From: Anoplolepis gracilipes
Taxonomy: Eukaryota; Arthropoda; Insecta; Hymenoptera; Formicidae
DNA length: 64,000 nucleotides
Direction of reading: 5' to 3'
Assembly: GCF_047496725.1 (NCBI RefSeq)
Contig: NC_132985.1
Span: 4,021,001-4,085,000 of the forward strand
The notes beneath the pieces are model-generated. The model saw nothing but the letters and a program-made list of their open reading frames with translations, ran no database searches and was not told the DNA's origin. Shown here piece after piece: positions 26,800 to 39,922 of the stretch. The position numbers and the translations under genes were made by a program. Every line of letters begins with the position of its first letter. Position 1 is the first letter of the stretch.

Positions 26800-28050
26800 C
26801 TGCCATCGGCAGGGGTTCTCCGCCTCCGCAAGCTGAAATTCTCATCCCGCGGTGATCTCAGAGCCGTTCATTGACTCTCTCTTTCTCTCTCTCTCTCGCA
26901 TTCTCTTCTCCGTTTCTCTCCCTTGCGTCGCGATGCATCCGCATTACTCGCTCGCGCACGCACGCACACTTCGCTCTCGCGACGTGCACTTCTACGCCGC
27001 TCCTCTCGTTTCCCTCCCTCCACCCCTCTCTTTCTCGGTTCTCTCCTCTACCCCGCGATCTCCCTCTGCGAGCGATTCGCCCCACCAGTACTCGCGCCTC
27101 CTCGCGACGAGGAAGAGGTGGACGACGGAGCCTCGCCGGAGAGGAACGAGCTTTGGCCACTTGGCGAAGTGAAGTTTATTCCGTGTTCTCGGCCTAGTGT
27201 CAGTTCTGCCGTAACCGAGTCTGCACGCGCCGAATTATCACGCCGCAATTTATTCTCGCGTGGCGTAGTCTTTCATTCTACGTGCAAACTCCCAAGACGA
27301 AGGATTGGTACGATTGGAGTCCCGACTGTTGATGTTCTCATTCTCACGTCACGTCAGAACGCGCTCGCCAGGTTCGTTCGCGTCGTCCGTATCTCCTCCT
27401 CCAGAGAAGCGGAAACCGGAATATGCCGTCCGTGTCTTCACGAAGACAACCGTTTATTGTACAAAAGATTACGTCCCTTGCGAAAAGGTTGAACGAACTT
27501 TGAGTGCAGCTGCTGCTGCGTTTGGCACGTTTCATTGTCCCTGACCTATCCCTAACAGAGTGGGGGAGGGGTAAGGGAGGGGGCGTCTAGAATTTTCAAC
27601 CTTGAATGCCTCCCGCGATCGCGATTGCACGAGCGTGGTCGAGTTCGTGAAATCGGCACACTGTGAAGTTTGTTCCCTCGCTATACATATCTGGTGACAG
27701 TGATCTAGCAAAAGTGCTCAAGGTTCCGCTTCGGTCAGTCCTTGAGATCCGTGCGAGGGCAGCGAAGCGCGATCGAGCGTTTTACGACTGCGGCCGTTTA
27801 ATCGCGGTCGTTTTGTCCCAAGTAGAGACGGATTTATAAGCGGCGTCCCGGGTGTATCGGCCAGCGATTTGCTCCACGAATTTTCCCACCTTTCATACTC
27901 GTCGTAGAATTCGCATTATTATGCAAGCTCGCACGTTCCGTGTTGAGCGGGCGAACACGCTGCTTCTTAATAAATGCGCGACTTGAGCAACCGGAGGATT
28001 TAAGTAAGGACACCTTTATCGACGCGAGAGATCCGAGAAGCCCGGCAGTG
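26800..28050. promoter_or_regulatory. CpG-rich island, possible promoter region
   Basis: A 1.2 kb island much richer in C, G and CpG than its surroundings, beginning with CT-rich sequence and containing a TCAGTT initiator-like motif (A at 27202). The long open frames here (up to about 189 codons) start at non-ATG codons and have arginine/serine-biased, low-complexity translations, so they are not genes. Which strand, if any, is transcribed cannot be judged. Confidence 0.25.
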
Positions 28051-28806
28051 GATGGCCTCGCGTAGATTCACCGAGATAATCGCGTCGGTTAATCGCGATT
28101 TATCTGCCGGCGGTTTCGCAATTTCTTTTTAAGGAACGTCAGGTTTACGGTCCGCTCGCGTACAGTCGCGTACTCCGGACGGCGATGAATAGTTGGACGA
28201 GCAGTTATAATTAATTCCAGCGCACACGTGACTGCGATATTCTGTCTCGGTGTAGTTTTACGACGATACGCTGCTCGAACGTGAGATGCATAAAGTGCGC
28301 GTTCTTCTGCGTTCTTCGATTGTGCAAAAATAGCGAACCGGTCGAGATCAGCGAGATACGCGTTTCTTTTTATTCGGTTGAAGCGATTTGTCATTATTAA
28401 TCATTTTCAATTTAAATGCTTTGTTTAGCGTGAGAAAGTACTTATTTGTATGAGTATACAGTATTACGCGTATTTTAATGACGTTTCGCCACTCACAGTT
28501 GATCGATGTTTCTAGATGCATACTAATTCGCTAATCAAGTAGACACGTTTTGCTTATTATCGTTTAACGTGACTTTTTTTTTTTTTTTATAATTAATATT
28601 GAATTTTACACAAAAGTATACCCGAAACCTTTCTAAATCTTTCTAAACATGACGCAACACGGACACTTTAATTATCACTTTTCTTCTTACATAATGATGC
28701 TTAGAAAGATACAAGATGTTAATTTCCGAAACGCTAATTATAATAATACACACACGCGTAATGCACATTAGACGATAACTAATTCGCAACTATATTGATT
28801 GTGTAG

Positions 28807-28858
28807 GTCTTGGAATCAACATTCATCGCGGAGGTTGCAAAGGCGTACATCATTATCG
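28807..28858 (+). other. Candidate short exon
   Basis: A 52-nt segment between an acceptor (attgattgtgtag) and a strong donor (TCG/gtgagt). All three frames are open, so coding status cannot be told. The acceptor's pyrimidine tract is poor. It could be an untranslated exon of the hnRNP K transcript or a pseudo-exon. Confidence 0.18.
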
Positions 28859-31007
28859 GTGAGTAACAGCTGTTTGTTTTAAATAATTTTTAATGATATT
28901 TTTTTGTCTCACGATCGTCATACGATATTCTCTCGCGGCTCGTGCAACAAAAGAGCTCTGAAAAATACTCTTATCACCGCTGCATCCCCTCGGGGATAAA
29001 CACGGGCTGAATGGGATTACGATTAGTGAAAAGCAGGTCGCGACGTTTTCGCGCGGTGAAGGCGAAAGCAAAGCCGGTGTAAAGTAAAACGGTCCGCGCG
29101 CGCGCGCGCGTGCGTACGATACGAAGAAGCGTTAGAAAAGAGGGACGCGAAGTGGTCAGACTGGTGTAACAGGACGTTACCCCCTGGTTGCGTGTGGCAG
29201 GAGCAGGACGATATTGTTGTTGCGCCTTCCTTCATCCTTTGCGCATGCTTTTCTCGGCCCTGCAGCGGCAACGGTTCTCAAACCTCACCGGATATCGCAA
29301 TTTCCGTCTTAATTCTTGACGACGGGTCCAATCAAATTAAATGAATTAATTAATTACTTTATTTGTTTATTTATTTATTTGAAAAAAGTAATATATATGT
29401 AATAATTGTTGTATATACTTTTTAGTTATGCTTATTTATATTTGATTTCTTTGCGAATTTATATACTTTCTCGCTTTTTGTTTTCGCTTTTATTTTCTGC
29501 AGTGAATAGATGGGAATTTTATTGATCGCGCATATATTTCGCTTTACCTTCAATCGCGGTTACACCTGCAGCAACGCGATTACTTACCTCGCGCACCTCG
29601 CTTCTCATCTTTCATCCCTGCCTCGCATTCCCATTATATGCCGCCGCGAGCCGATGTCCTGGAATGCCAGACAACGAATGGGGCGCAGAGATTAAAAAAA
29701 AAAAATTACTTATCGTCATATATTTTATCTCACCGCGATCATTTTATCGTACTTTTTCGCGTGATACTCACTCATACGTATATGAGACAAGTATCCCTCG
29801 AATATATCCTTCATGCCATTGCCATGCTCTGTATACACGATCGTCATAAACCACTATGTTAACCGCAAGGGTTAACCTAATGCTATGAAATGAGATAGTT
29901 GACGCGGCGTTGAATGAATGGAGTTCTTATGGTAGAATAATATCGCTCGGTACTTTCGCGGTGTTTATGCAACTCGATCTTTTATTGTGCGATATACGTT
30001 ATAAGATACACAAGATACATTTAGCGCTAGTCGGCATGCACATTTTTTCGTATTTAGAAGCATGAAAATTTTGCATATTTAAAATACAAAATAAATTCAA
30101 CACGTTGTCAAATTAGTTTATCACAATTTTGGAACTATGACTGATAATTTTACAAACTTCCTCTCTCCCTATTGTTACGACTGCGGCCTACAAATGACGC
30201 CGGGTTAAAGATCGTGTTTCCCACTAATTACTATCCTTGTTCAACTGCGACTAGCTTGATGCCAGCTTCGGCACGTTTTCATAGGCGCGGCGCGCTAACG
30301 ATTTTCTTTTACGACACCTTAGCGAGAAATGCGTTATAGGTCGGTCGTTAACCCTCTAATCATCGTCTCATTTCGCCTGTTGGATCTTTTGGTCAACGAG
30401 TTTGATTTATTTCACGGCTTATGTCTCTTAAACTCGAGACATTTCGAAATTATTATCGATAAAATTCCCGATATTCGTATAATAATAAATAAATGTTTCG
30501 ATAAATAAATAACAAGTACATTGTGTTACGTTGCAATTACCTTTATGGAAAATTAAGGATTAATCAATCATCGAGACATACGGGACAAGTTTTCCGCGAT
30601 AAATTTTACGAAATTTTGTTCCGCACGTTAAATAATGTGCTTCTCAAATTTAATTTAATTGCGGAAATTCTTGCAAACAACACGCCCCTGATGTAATTAA
30701 CGCCAGACTCTTTAACGTCAAATCCGTTCTCTGGAAACGTAGCATAATAGATATTACGTAACATTAATCAAGTCGCGGTTTTAACAAAATGCTTGCGACG
30801 AAGCGTAAAACATGTAATTCCGGAACATTGAACAACCGTATCACGCGAGGAAATTTCTTTCTAACAACAGCTTTGGCCATAGGAGATAAATAAAGACTTT
30901 CACGGGAAAGTGCCGGGTCATCGCTTGTTCTTTTGTCCATGGAACTTCCAGCCCTCGCGGCATTCCAGGAAAATTTTCACACCAATTTTGTAAATAGCTA
31001 TCGTGAG
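28859..31007. other. No gene seen
   Basis: Unique DNA; CG dinucleotide run at 29096-29110. A strong-looking minus-strand donor near 29587 has no coding frame in front of it. Confidence 0.6.

Positions 31008-31075
<68 letters not shown>
31008..31075. repeat. (GA)n microsatellite
   Basis: About 30 GA units after two GAAA interruptions. Apparent long serine/leucine frames on the opposite strand come from this repeat. Confidence 0.97.
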
Positions 31076-31078
<3 letters not shown>

Positions 31079-31204
31079 ATAAATGAATGAATTTTGCCAA
31101 CACGGGATGGAATTCGCACTCGCGCTAAATAAATTTGGTGCTAGCTCGCTCGAGCTTCCGGCTTGTTCGTTTCATAGAGTCTAATTTTAAGCTTGGCCGG
31201 CTGG

Positions 31205-31263
31205 ACGAACGGACGGATGGATAGATGGATGGGTGGGTGGGTGGATAGATGGACGAACGGACG
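31205..31263. repeat. Degenerate GGAT/GGGT/GGAC tetranucleotide array
   Basis: Tandem four-base units (GGAC, GGAT, AGAT, GGGT) in imperfect order. Confidence 0.8.
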
Positions 31264-32121
31264 GGAATGCACTGTAGTAGCTCGTTAGATGCTCGCCTTA
31301 TGGGAATAATTGAACCATCTGCCGCAGAAACGCGTGCGCGGCGATCGATTCCTGCTTCGTCTTCCGGAAGTTAAATAAATTCGTTGCTGATGAAAACTAC
31401 TAATTATTTTAATATGCGTCTGGATCATATAATTTTGTGTTGCTTTACCGAACATTGTTTAATTTTATTGCAGAATTTAGATTGAAGAAAAAAGTAATAA
31501 TTTTAAAGAATCATTTTGAGAAAAAATAATTTTATCGTAAAATTAGGCGAGATATTTTCGTTTACATGTACTTTCCATAATACTTTTAATTTTTTTTGCA
31601 CACTATATTACGTGTATTTTATTGGAAATAATTGATCGTACATCGAATACACTTAATCGTTCTCTTCATCAAGATTTTATTCGATATCTTTAAGACGCTA
31701 TTATTATTACACAGTCAATTTGAGTCATCTCGTGCCGATATCGGCTGGCACAAAGCTTAACTCAATTTATATCAAGTACAAGGGGAGACAATCCGGTTAA
31801 AGTGACTATATCTAAACGCCATAAATAGATCATCGTCGGGGAAATATCTTCACTCAGTCTGCGAATTAGTATAGCTTGGATAGGATATGCCTGTGTATCG
31901 TATTCGTGTTACAACTATCGTCTGTCGTTTAATCGTCCATTTGATCTCGTTAATATTCAAGTATAACAACGTTGAAGCTCCGACAATGTATGTATATTTA
32001 TGGTCGCGTATACATTGCGAACTTTTTTTTTTTTTTTTTTTATTATTCCGTGTTTCTTACTCTGTAATCGATTAAAAAATTCCAAAGCCAGTCGCGAATA
32101 GATCGAGTATCTTTTTAGCGG

Positions 32122-32158
<37 letters not shown>

Positions 32159-33276
32159 ATACATTAATAGTGTCGCTTCTTTCGCGTAAAGAAGATTGCG
32201 GCAACCCTCTATTTGTTGTTACTATGTAACTACGTCTGTCGGCGCGAACGATTTCCGGCTTTCCAATCTTCTTGTCTGTCGGTATTTTGCATATTTCTTT
32301 ACAGGCGTGTTTCTTTTCAACAAGGATGCGAGGCATTTTGTAGGCGAGGCGCGTAACGTATCGAACAGTCCGAAAGTACCGTAAGCGACTGAACGCGACG
32401 TCTGTCCCGCATACCGGGTGTCGAATTCGCAGGCGTGTTCGACGGCGTTAATCATTCTATTTCGAGAATCCCGAAGTAGCGGACAGTGTGTGTGCATTAG
32501 GAGACGTGTCTCTCATACTGACGTCAAACGTCGAATTTCTAAGCCAACTCCGTTTAGTCTCGACCAATAATCTCGCGGTTCACCTGCTAGTTTCGCCACC
32601 GTCACCGCCTCTCACCCCTCTTTCACTCGCTCGAGTCGAATATTATGCTCGGCTTGCGATCGCGAGCAAAGTATGTGCACGCATCGCAACGCTCATCCAT
32701 ATTCATGCTAATTTCCATGCGGTTGTGCTCGTGAACGCTCGACTTTATTTTGCTCTTAATAATGCCGTTCAACTGATGTAGCGTGCCTTATTTATGCTAT
32801 TCACTAGTCATTTTTTCCTTGTCTCGTACTCGGGAATTTGTAAAAAAATTATCTACAGATTTTCACTACTTTTATTTAATCAAAGTTTATTTTGGAAAAT
32901 GTATTATCACAGTTAAAATGGAGATAAAAAAATTGTGATAATAGACTCAATGCAGCATCGAGACAAATGTGTCAAAAAAAGGGGAATAATTGAAAATATA
33001 AGAACACATTGATTTTTAAAGATATTTGGAGAAAAAGATGAATATTTAACATAGGACGATATTAAATTAAAGGTTTTTCATCTATCCACTTAATAAATAA
33101 AATCTGACTATTATTTCTTTGTGAATTTATTCACTATTTCTCGTTTTTCGGACCTTTTTTTGGCCACTGTTATGTTTTCACTGCATATTAAATTTGTATT
33201 AAAAAAAAAACGAGCGGCGGTTGTTCATTTATGTACGCTGTTTATGCAAGTTACCGTTAGATTCTATTTCTCGAAA
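31264..33276. other. No gene seen
   Basis: AT-rich, with a CpG-rich stretch at 32180-32780. No recognised frame. Confidence 0.6.
32125..32157. repeat. Poly(T) run, 33 nt
   Basis: Thirty-three consecutive T; a second run of about 19 T lies 85 bp upstream. Confidence 0.97.
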
Positions 33277-33453
33277 ATGGCAAAAATTATTGTTTTATCG
33301 ATACTCGAACGAAGAGTGGACGAATTAAAACGTCGGTGGAAAAATATTCTAGTCCGCGCGATGAGAAAGAAAATGGGCGACGTTGAAAACTGCGGGAATA
33401 TCCTCGATGAAGAGAGCCATCGCGAGTTGGAAAAGCCGCAAGAACGCGGCTGA
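33277..33453 (+). CDS. Candidate 58-codon small ORF, highly charged helix (unrecognised)
   Basis: An ATG ORF with a full Kozak-like context (AAA before, G after). It begins MAKIIVLSILERRVDELKRR and continues through WKNILVRAMRKK to an acidic end. The charge spacing suggests an amphipathic, possibly coiled-coil helix. It lacks a signal peptide and any domain I can name. The frame is open further upstream but without another ATG. It lies in unique DNA upstream of hnRNP K. Chance occurrence is quite possible. Confidence 0.15.
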   Translation: MAKIIVLSILERRVDELKRRWKNILVRAMRKKMGDVENCGNILDEESHRELEKPQERG

Positions 33454-33481
33454 GGAAAAACAGTAAACGAGCTTCTCTTTC

Positions 33482-33508
33482 GACGACCACGACCACGACC
33501 ACGACCAC
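33482..33508. repeat. GACCAC hexanucleotide array
   Basis: Four to five GACCAC units, phased by six, in otherwise unique DNA. Confidence 0.85.
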
Positions 33509-34523
33509 GCTTTACGGTACCTCGAACCGCGAATAGCGCGTACTATGGTAACGCTTTTACGTTGTACACCAGACGTTTGTTTACTAGCGCCAACATTACG
33601 TTCGTCATCGCAGTTATATGGCAGTTACTGACCGGTTCTCTCTTTTATTTCCACGCCCCGTTACAATCTACGGCAATTCCTCGACCCTCGCGCAACATCT
33701 CCATCCACACTCGGACTTGTCGTTTATCGAAACGCAGATGGATGTTGCGAATTACACACGGTTTCTTTCTATCTATCCGACATTCTTCGCTGAGAGATAT
33801 GATCGTTGAAAGAAAGGAGAGAACTGAAGTTATAAAACGAAATTTCACGTAAAATCGTCTCTCGAGAAAGGCTTTTTCCTTAAAATACTTTTTATGCATA
33901 TTTTTTTACGAACGGGAGGGAACTCGGGGGGGGGGGATGCCTCCATTGTCTCTCCTATAGAAGAAGCACACTACGTCGTCTTCTCGTCACGAGAGAAGAG
34001 TCATTACGTGTTCGAGGTCACCGGCCCTTGACTTGTAGATCAGGGATAAATCGATCGCCGGGTGTAATGCGACCGGGGTGGTTTACGAAATTACGGGAGG
34101 CCCCGTGGGAATCGTCATTGGGGGCCCTGATAGAGGAAACAGGAAGAGAGGTATGAGATGTCGGGAAACGCGCGGAGTGAAAGGAGAGGCCAGATGAGAG
34201 GTATACGAGCAAGAACGGTAAACAAGCTTCTTCTTTCCTCGCAACTCGTCGACTCGGATTTATGGGGCTCCGCTGTCCGGTCCACGACTGCCCGGCTTTG
34301 TACGCGAGCGAGTAGTTTCTTTCCGCAGCCGTGATCCCCTCGTCCCTTTTTCCCTCTTTTACGGCACTTTTCCTCGTCCTCGTGGACAACCCGTCGTTTG
34401 TAAACCGCCGCGTATGAACTTTCTTCAATCTCCCGCACGCTTTATCGTGCCTCGATCCTTCCCAGGGATGGGAAGGAAGGGGATTCTAGTTAAGAAGGAA
34501 ATATACGAGCATCTATTTCTTCG

Positions 34524-34554
<31 letters not shown>

Positions 34555-35620
34555 GGTATCTTTGTCGAAAGAAATAAATTTTTTTACGCCATCGCGCGAC
34601 ACTCTCGGGGAAAAAGTATCGGCACGTATTCCTCGGGTAACGAAAAAGTATCACTATTCGATACTTGCAGAATTGCCAGCGTCGCGGCGCCGCTGCCACA
34701 ATTATTCGCCGTCTCCGCGCGGCAACGAAATAATTACTTGGACAGTATATAACTACGGAAAGCGCCATTATATCTGCGCCGCAGAAACGGTCTCTGTCTC
34801 GGATGCGCCGCGAGTCGTTCCTTGGGGTTCTCTTTCATCGAACTTTCGGGAAAATTGAAATACTTTGGTGGAGAACGCTTGACTCGGCGATATCACTATC
34901 GATATACTCCCTCAGTTTGTTAGACGCTCCGCTTTCCTTCTCTCTTCTTCTCTTTCCTCTCTCTCTCTATTTGCCGCCGTATCTGTAATCAATTCTAGGA
35001 CATTCCACTGGCATACATTCGGACATAGTTTCATACAGTGAGCAAAAGCACAAGCAGTGTTGTAACATCGAGCTAATTGCATTTCATCCGGCATGCCTCG
35101 CCAAACTTTGCGAACGATGGTTTGCTTAATCAGGTTACTATGGCATCTACTTGTTTTAATTGACTATGGTTCGTGATACGTAGTAAGAAGCACATGGTGC
35201 GTCAATGTGTGCGTCTGAGTTTGACTCCATTGATTGCTTGGATAGTAGGCCTAAAATTAAGTTTCGAGTGTACTCGAAAGCGATTGCGCATTTAAAAACA
35301 TTTAACATTGTCATAACATTAAAGAGAATCTTGTTTTCCTTCAAACGCCGCGAAACGATTTGACAATTCAATCTTAACGAATTATTCATCGTATAAAATG
35401 GTGTGAAAAAGACTCTCGCGAATGAGCTTACGATAAGGTTTGCGCGTAAATCACGAGGAATTACGATCCAAAAATAATCGAATCGCCGAGAAACAAAGAG
35501 GTACAGGTAAGGTTAAATCGAGAAAGGGTTCAACACCGCGTAATCACCGCATTATCGAAATGGAGCATCGCGCATCGAAGGATTTAATTACCATCTCCCT
35601 TGGGTCGTTCGCCTTCTCTT
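33509..35620. other. No gene seen
   Basis: CpG-rich unique DNA (33900-35100) with an eight-base or longer G run near 33926. A TATAAAA at 35392 and a donor CAG/gtaagg at 35506 lie close together but no initiator or frame links them. Confidence 0.55.
34524..34550. repeat. Poly(T) run, 27 nt
   Basis: Twenty-seven consecutive T. Confidence 0.96.
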
Positions 35621-35667
35621 TTCTTCTTCTTCTTCTTCTTCTTCTTCTTCTTCTTCTTCTTCTTCTC
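35621..35667. repeat. (CTT)n microsatellite
   Basis: About 15 CTT units. The polyphenylalanine and polyleucine frames over it are artefacts of the repeat. Confidence 0.96.
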
Positions 35668-36677
35668 TCACGTGCCATTATATCACTTATGGACTAGCGT
35701 GCGGACTGGTTATGGACTAGTTAGTCGCTGCACTTCTGGAAAGAGTGGACTTTCAGGCGCCTCACGCTACCGCAGCCGATATAGACTTCGCGGCGCCCTT
35801 TTTTCCAACCACCTCCCCTTCACGTGCCTCGCCCTGTCTCCGTGTCTCTGTCGATTTTTTCCTTCTCTTTTTCTCTTTCTCTCTGTCTTTTTTTTTCTTT
35901 TTGCGTACAAGCGAGGCAACACGTGCACGCATACACAATCGACTAGCACGCGCGAGCGCGCTCTATCATTTTGTCATTTGATTTTTCTTGCGCGACGAAG
36001 CTCGGCGGAACAAATCCCCTTCGCCTTCGAGGGCGAGCAGGAGACCTTTTCGACTCGTGTCACGAGAAGCGCGGTCACGCACCCGCGATGGATCGATGAT
36101 GGCACATTGTATGTAAAAACACGAGGTAAAAATTATAATTTCATAAACGATACTCGTGACACAATATAGTAATTTTAATAAATATTACATCTCACTTGCG
36201 TATTATTTTAATTAATTTTTCGAAATATTTCAAGATGCGATACTTCGGTACGAAAAAACAGTTACCTAGATAAGGAGGTATTTTGCACTTTACTAGGTAA
36301 TTTCGTGATAACGGCCGGGTACAAACAATATTTCCGACTTATAGGTATGCGCGTCGTTCGCCGAGGATATTTTTGTGCAATCTTGTTCAGGTTATTCTCG
36401 GCATGGCCTCGTAACGGGAAAGAGGGATAAAGGATAAGTCGACCGCGAATCGGAAGTGCGCCCTTTCGCTGCGGAATCATTGCGGTAAATTATTAACGTC
36501 GCGTGTGTACCGGTATCTACTAGGTGGTATCGATTCCGCCGTCCTGCTTTTTCATCGCGTGCGTATGCACACGCGGCATCTAGATACCGCCGCGTCGCTT
36601 TAATTTCCATTTGCATCCCGCCGACATTGTTATTAACCCCGGGACGTACCCTCAATCTTCCTTCGCAATGCATTAAG

Positions 36678-36748
<71 letters not shown>

Positions 36749-39282
36749 GCAAGAAAATAATTGCCGTTGAATCTTTCCGCGTTTTTTACAATCCCACATT
36801 GATCGATCGAACTGACATTTACCGTTATTTGACTGTTAATAATTGACACATGTGTTCGTCGCTCTTATTTACAAAAATAACGCAAAATGTGCTGGAAAAT
36901 TTTCACAACCATTTATATATCCATATATTTATTTACTAATCAATATGATTATGAGTAAAATAAAATTATTACAGCTCGATCAATTATCTGTGCATGTATA
37001 TAAAAGTGGGTAAAAAAAATATACTTGAAATAGAAGATAAAAATATTTACGTAAGGCTATTTTCCCTGAAGTATAAATTGTTATTTGGACAATTTAATGA
37101 TAATATTTTATTTTACTTAACCAATATAGGTACCTTTTGAATATTTTATTTGCCTGCGTCATCAAACAAAGTACCTTGTAATATACAAATGGGAAATCCC
37201 ATCAAAAAGAATCTTGTAATCGAAGAAACGTGTAGGGTGACTGGTCGAATCTGTGATTGCCAATTACAAGGCAACAGTTCCAGCAGACTATCATTTCTAT
37301 TGTGCGTCTAATAAAGCACTAGACTTTTTCTTACCTGGCGTCTTCACAATTGAATAATTATTTTCGATAGTCTGAGATGTGCTCGCAGCTGTCTAGGCAT
37401 CATCCGTCGAGTATATTTAACTCGCGTATGCTTTACTGTTATATAGCGCGATCGCCCGACATGAAAAACCGATTAAAATTAATTCAACTCTTTCGTCATA
37501 TGCTTGCGTGCATTATAATCGGTCTCGAATATGGGTACGACCTAATTTAATTCGCGCGTTTCGTTTGCATATTCAGTTTGCATATCTTGCCGCGTACAAA
37601 GAGTGCGCTTTACCGCCACGTTTATAAAACTGCGGTATAACATTACGCCACGTCTTTGTCTCCTGGAAATGTACAGAATTGTAAAAAGTTAATCCGAGGA
37701 TTTTCAGAAAATTGTTAAATGATCAAACTACTGTACGCAATACGGATCTGCACACTTACGTGAGATGAGAACTATAAACTTAAATAATTTTACATGCGGA
37801 ATTCTGTGTATAAAATTAATTTAAAAATATAGGTAAATGCAAGTTTAACTTGTATTTAAAAAAAAAAATATCTATATTTATATAGATATTTCGAGGAAGT
37901 AAAAATAAATTTATCGAAAAAGAAATGAAATTAATTGATGTTTGATTTAATAAAAAAAATAAATCTATTAAGAAAGAGAGGAGAAAGAATTTCGAAGAAA
38001 CATACGATATACTATGACGTAATTAGTGACACTGATGTACACACACAATACGCTCCCTTGTTAGATACATGTAAATCGCGCAAGTTTCTCTCTGCATTCT
38101 CCTGTAAGTGCCTATAACCTTATATTATGATGTTCCCATTGCCAGGTATAGTTTTGTATGCCGCGCATGTAGCCGCGATTTCTATGCTAAACGCGTCGCT
38201 CTATCGCCAGCTACATGCCGACAAATGATCGTCGGCAGCCAGGGACGTTTTTCGTTTCGTTTTCTTCCCGCGATGATAGCTTCGCAATCTGACGTGGCCA
38301 AGTAGTTTCCAAGCAAATAATTCGTCCGTTAGAATATACATATATGTTACATGGAAGACACGAGCCGTTCATACGTGAATTTTGATTAACAAAGCTTATG
38401 GTTACCGAGATACATCGCGTGTATGATTACCGGAGAACTGAACACCATTGTGTGGTTATAGCTTCACCGTTCTTTGATCCAACAGACTGATTATGTAATT
38501 AATTATTCGCAATTCAATCGTATTACAGTAAACATTCCGGACTGGTGAGCAGATAAACAGCGATTATCGCGTCAATTTATATGCATAATCTCTCTACATC
38601 AATATTGTACCGAGATTTGATTTATCAATAATGTGGTGTATATTTACACGATCTCAGGAAAACGAGTCGATAAATAATCTATTCTTTATTCGGTTATATA
38701 TACATTTTTTTTTTTATACTTAGCAAGAATAATTTTTCTTTGCCATACATATTTATAAAGTGCAAACCGCTTTATGCTTCTGATACTTGATATCCTCTTA
38801 AATTTCCCGATCTCTGTTACATTTCAACAGAATCTAATCTCGCGTTAACGAACGAAGATCGATGTATTAACAATTTAACCTTTCGTGTCTCGGAGAGAAA
38901 ATTAAGAGGTTAATGTCACAGTCTGCGTTTACGCCCGCGGCCATACTCGCAGGAACTGCGCTAAATGTCTAATTAAGCGATGAATCTTCGGCGGCGTGCG
39001 AAGGGTACCGACGCACGTAAGAAAGAATTATCGTCGGCTGGCGCGGAGAATTAATCGTCGTTTCTATTTTTCAAGTGGCAATGGCGGCGCGAGAGTAGAA
39101 AATAATTAAATTCCAATCTCCCCGTCGGGTTTATCATTCCGTAGATATTTCCGACGCGCTTGATCGGCAATTAAACGCGATTTCTGCCATTAACTTGATC
39201 AAAGCAGCTCTATGTGTTTTCCTTTCACTTGTATTCAAAGATTTTTAAAACTAGTTTATCCAGACTTTCAGAAACTTGAGAA
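35668..39282. other. No gene seen
   Basis: CT-rich then CpG-rich to 36170, a CT repeat at 36678, then AT-rich unique DNA. CpG-rich patches at 38100-38310 and 38930-39230. Confidence 0.6.
36678..36748. repeat. (CT)n microsatellite
   Basis: About 35 CT units with one extra T. Confidence 0.97.
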
Positions 39283-39337
<55 letters not shown>

Positions 39338-39338
39338 T
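39283..39338. repeat. (TTA)n microsatellite
   Basis: About 18 ATT units, 470 bp upstream of the hnRNP K start-codon exon; the polyasparagine frame on the opposite strand is an artefact. Confidence 0.97.
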
Positions 39339-39673
39339 AATGCAATGTCTCTCACTGTTTTCGTGGAACATTCTATAGATAAATTCATTTGTATTAGCAT
39401 ACGTTGTAGAACTGGATAGACTGATTGTGAGATGCGCGCTCGCGACATCATAATTCATTGTCCGTTAAATCGTCTTGTTCGCCTTAATGACGTCGACGGC
39501 ATGGGAAAGCCATTTTACGAGACGACGTCTTTTATTGCTCTTATCCGGCGTTTTCGTCAAGGGAGCCCGCGACTGTCAACGAGGTCGGGAGCGTATGTTA
39601 ATTTATCGCGGCTTTACGAGCCATAATCCTTGCGAGCGTTCCGCGCTTTGTACGCCACCGGAGACACGACGTT

Positions 39674-39811
39674 TTGTTCGAAATTATGGTAAATTCCGCG
39701 AGCCGATTATACGACCACGTTAAACAACATCGGCTTCGTTGTTTTCCTTCCGCGAGACGCGATACGAGAGACGCACTTTCTGACGAGAAATTTCTATCTG
39801 TTTCAGGAATA
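39674..39811 (+). other. Open upstream extension of hnRNP K exon 1
   Basis: The reading frame of the hnRNP K start codon stays open to 39674, with an in-frame ATG at 39686 (gaaattATGg; G at +4, A at -3). It would add 42 residues starting MVNSASRLYDHV and ending SVSGI before the usual MKRE. The acceptor at 39805-39806 interrupts it, so in normally spliced mRNA it is intron. It would be translated only from a transcript starting in the CpG-rich stretch 39420-39800. No family protein known to me has this extension, so it is probably intronic chance. Confidence 0.2.
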
Positions 39812-39922
39812 ATGAAGAGAGAAGCGGAGGCTGGCGCTATGACAGGTTCCGGGGGTCCAACGAGTCCCCACAAGCGCTATCGACAGGGTGACGATGAGCT
39901 TCGTCTTCTCATCCCGAGTAAG
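39812..39922 (+). CDS. HNRNPK/bl: hnRNP K coding exon 1 (start codon, N-terminus, KH1 beta-1)
   Basis: Encodes 37 residues beginning MKREAEAGAMTG and ending DDELRLLIPSK, the typical charged hnRNP K N-terminus followed by the first beta strand of KH1. The exon opens at 39807 after a good acceptor (ctatctgtttcag), only 5 nt before the ATG, and ends at a strong donor (AAG/gtgagt) on a codon boundary. The ATG has A at -3, and the methionine-lysine-arginine start fits the family. The basic patch HKRYR near residues 20-24 resembles the N-terminal bipartite nuclear signal known in HNRNPK; this is inference. The frame is also open upstream to an ATG at 39686, so a transcript starting nearby and not using the acceptor would carry a 42-residue N-terminal extension. 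Confidence 0.93.

Noticed and set aside
26923..27492. 189-codon open frame in the CpG-rich island
   Set aside because: Begins at TTG, low-complexity arginine/serine translation from CT-rich DNA; overlapping frames on both strands are equally open.
29588..29660. Minus-strand donor GAG/gtaagt
   Set aside because: All frames in front of it contain stops and no partner exon was identified.
31820..31860. CATAAATA with TCAGTC initiator-like pair
   Set aside because: Spacing of about 36 is too long and the TATA-like box is off consensus.
35392..35506. TATAAAA followed by a CAG/gtaagg donor
   Set aside because: No initiator at the right distance and no coding or UTR evidence.
35600..36169. 189-codon frame with polyphenylalanine
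   Set aside because: Created by the CTT repeat.
37335..37392. Minus-strand exon-like segment ending CAG/gtaaga
   Set aside because: The donor is strong and one frame is open for 19 codons, but the acceptor lacks a pyrimidine tract and no partner exon was seen.
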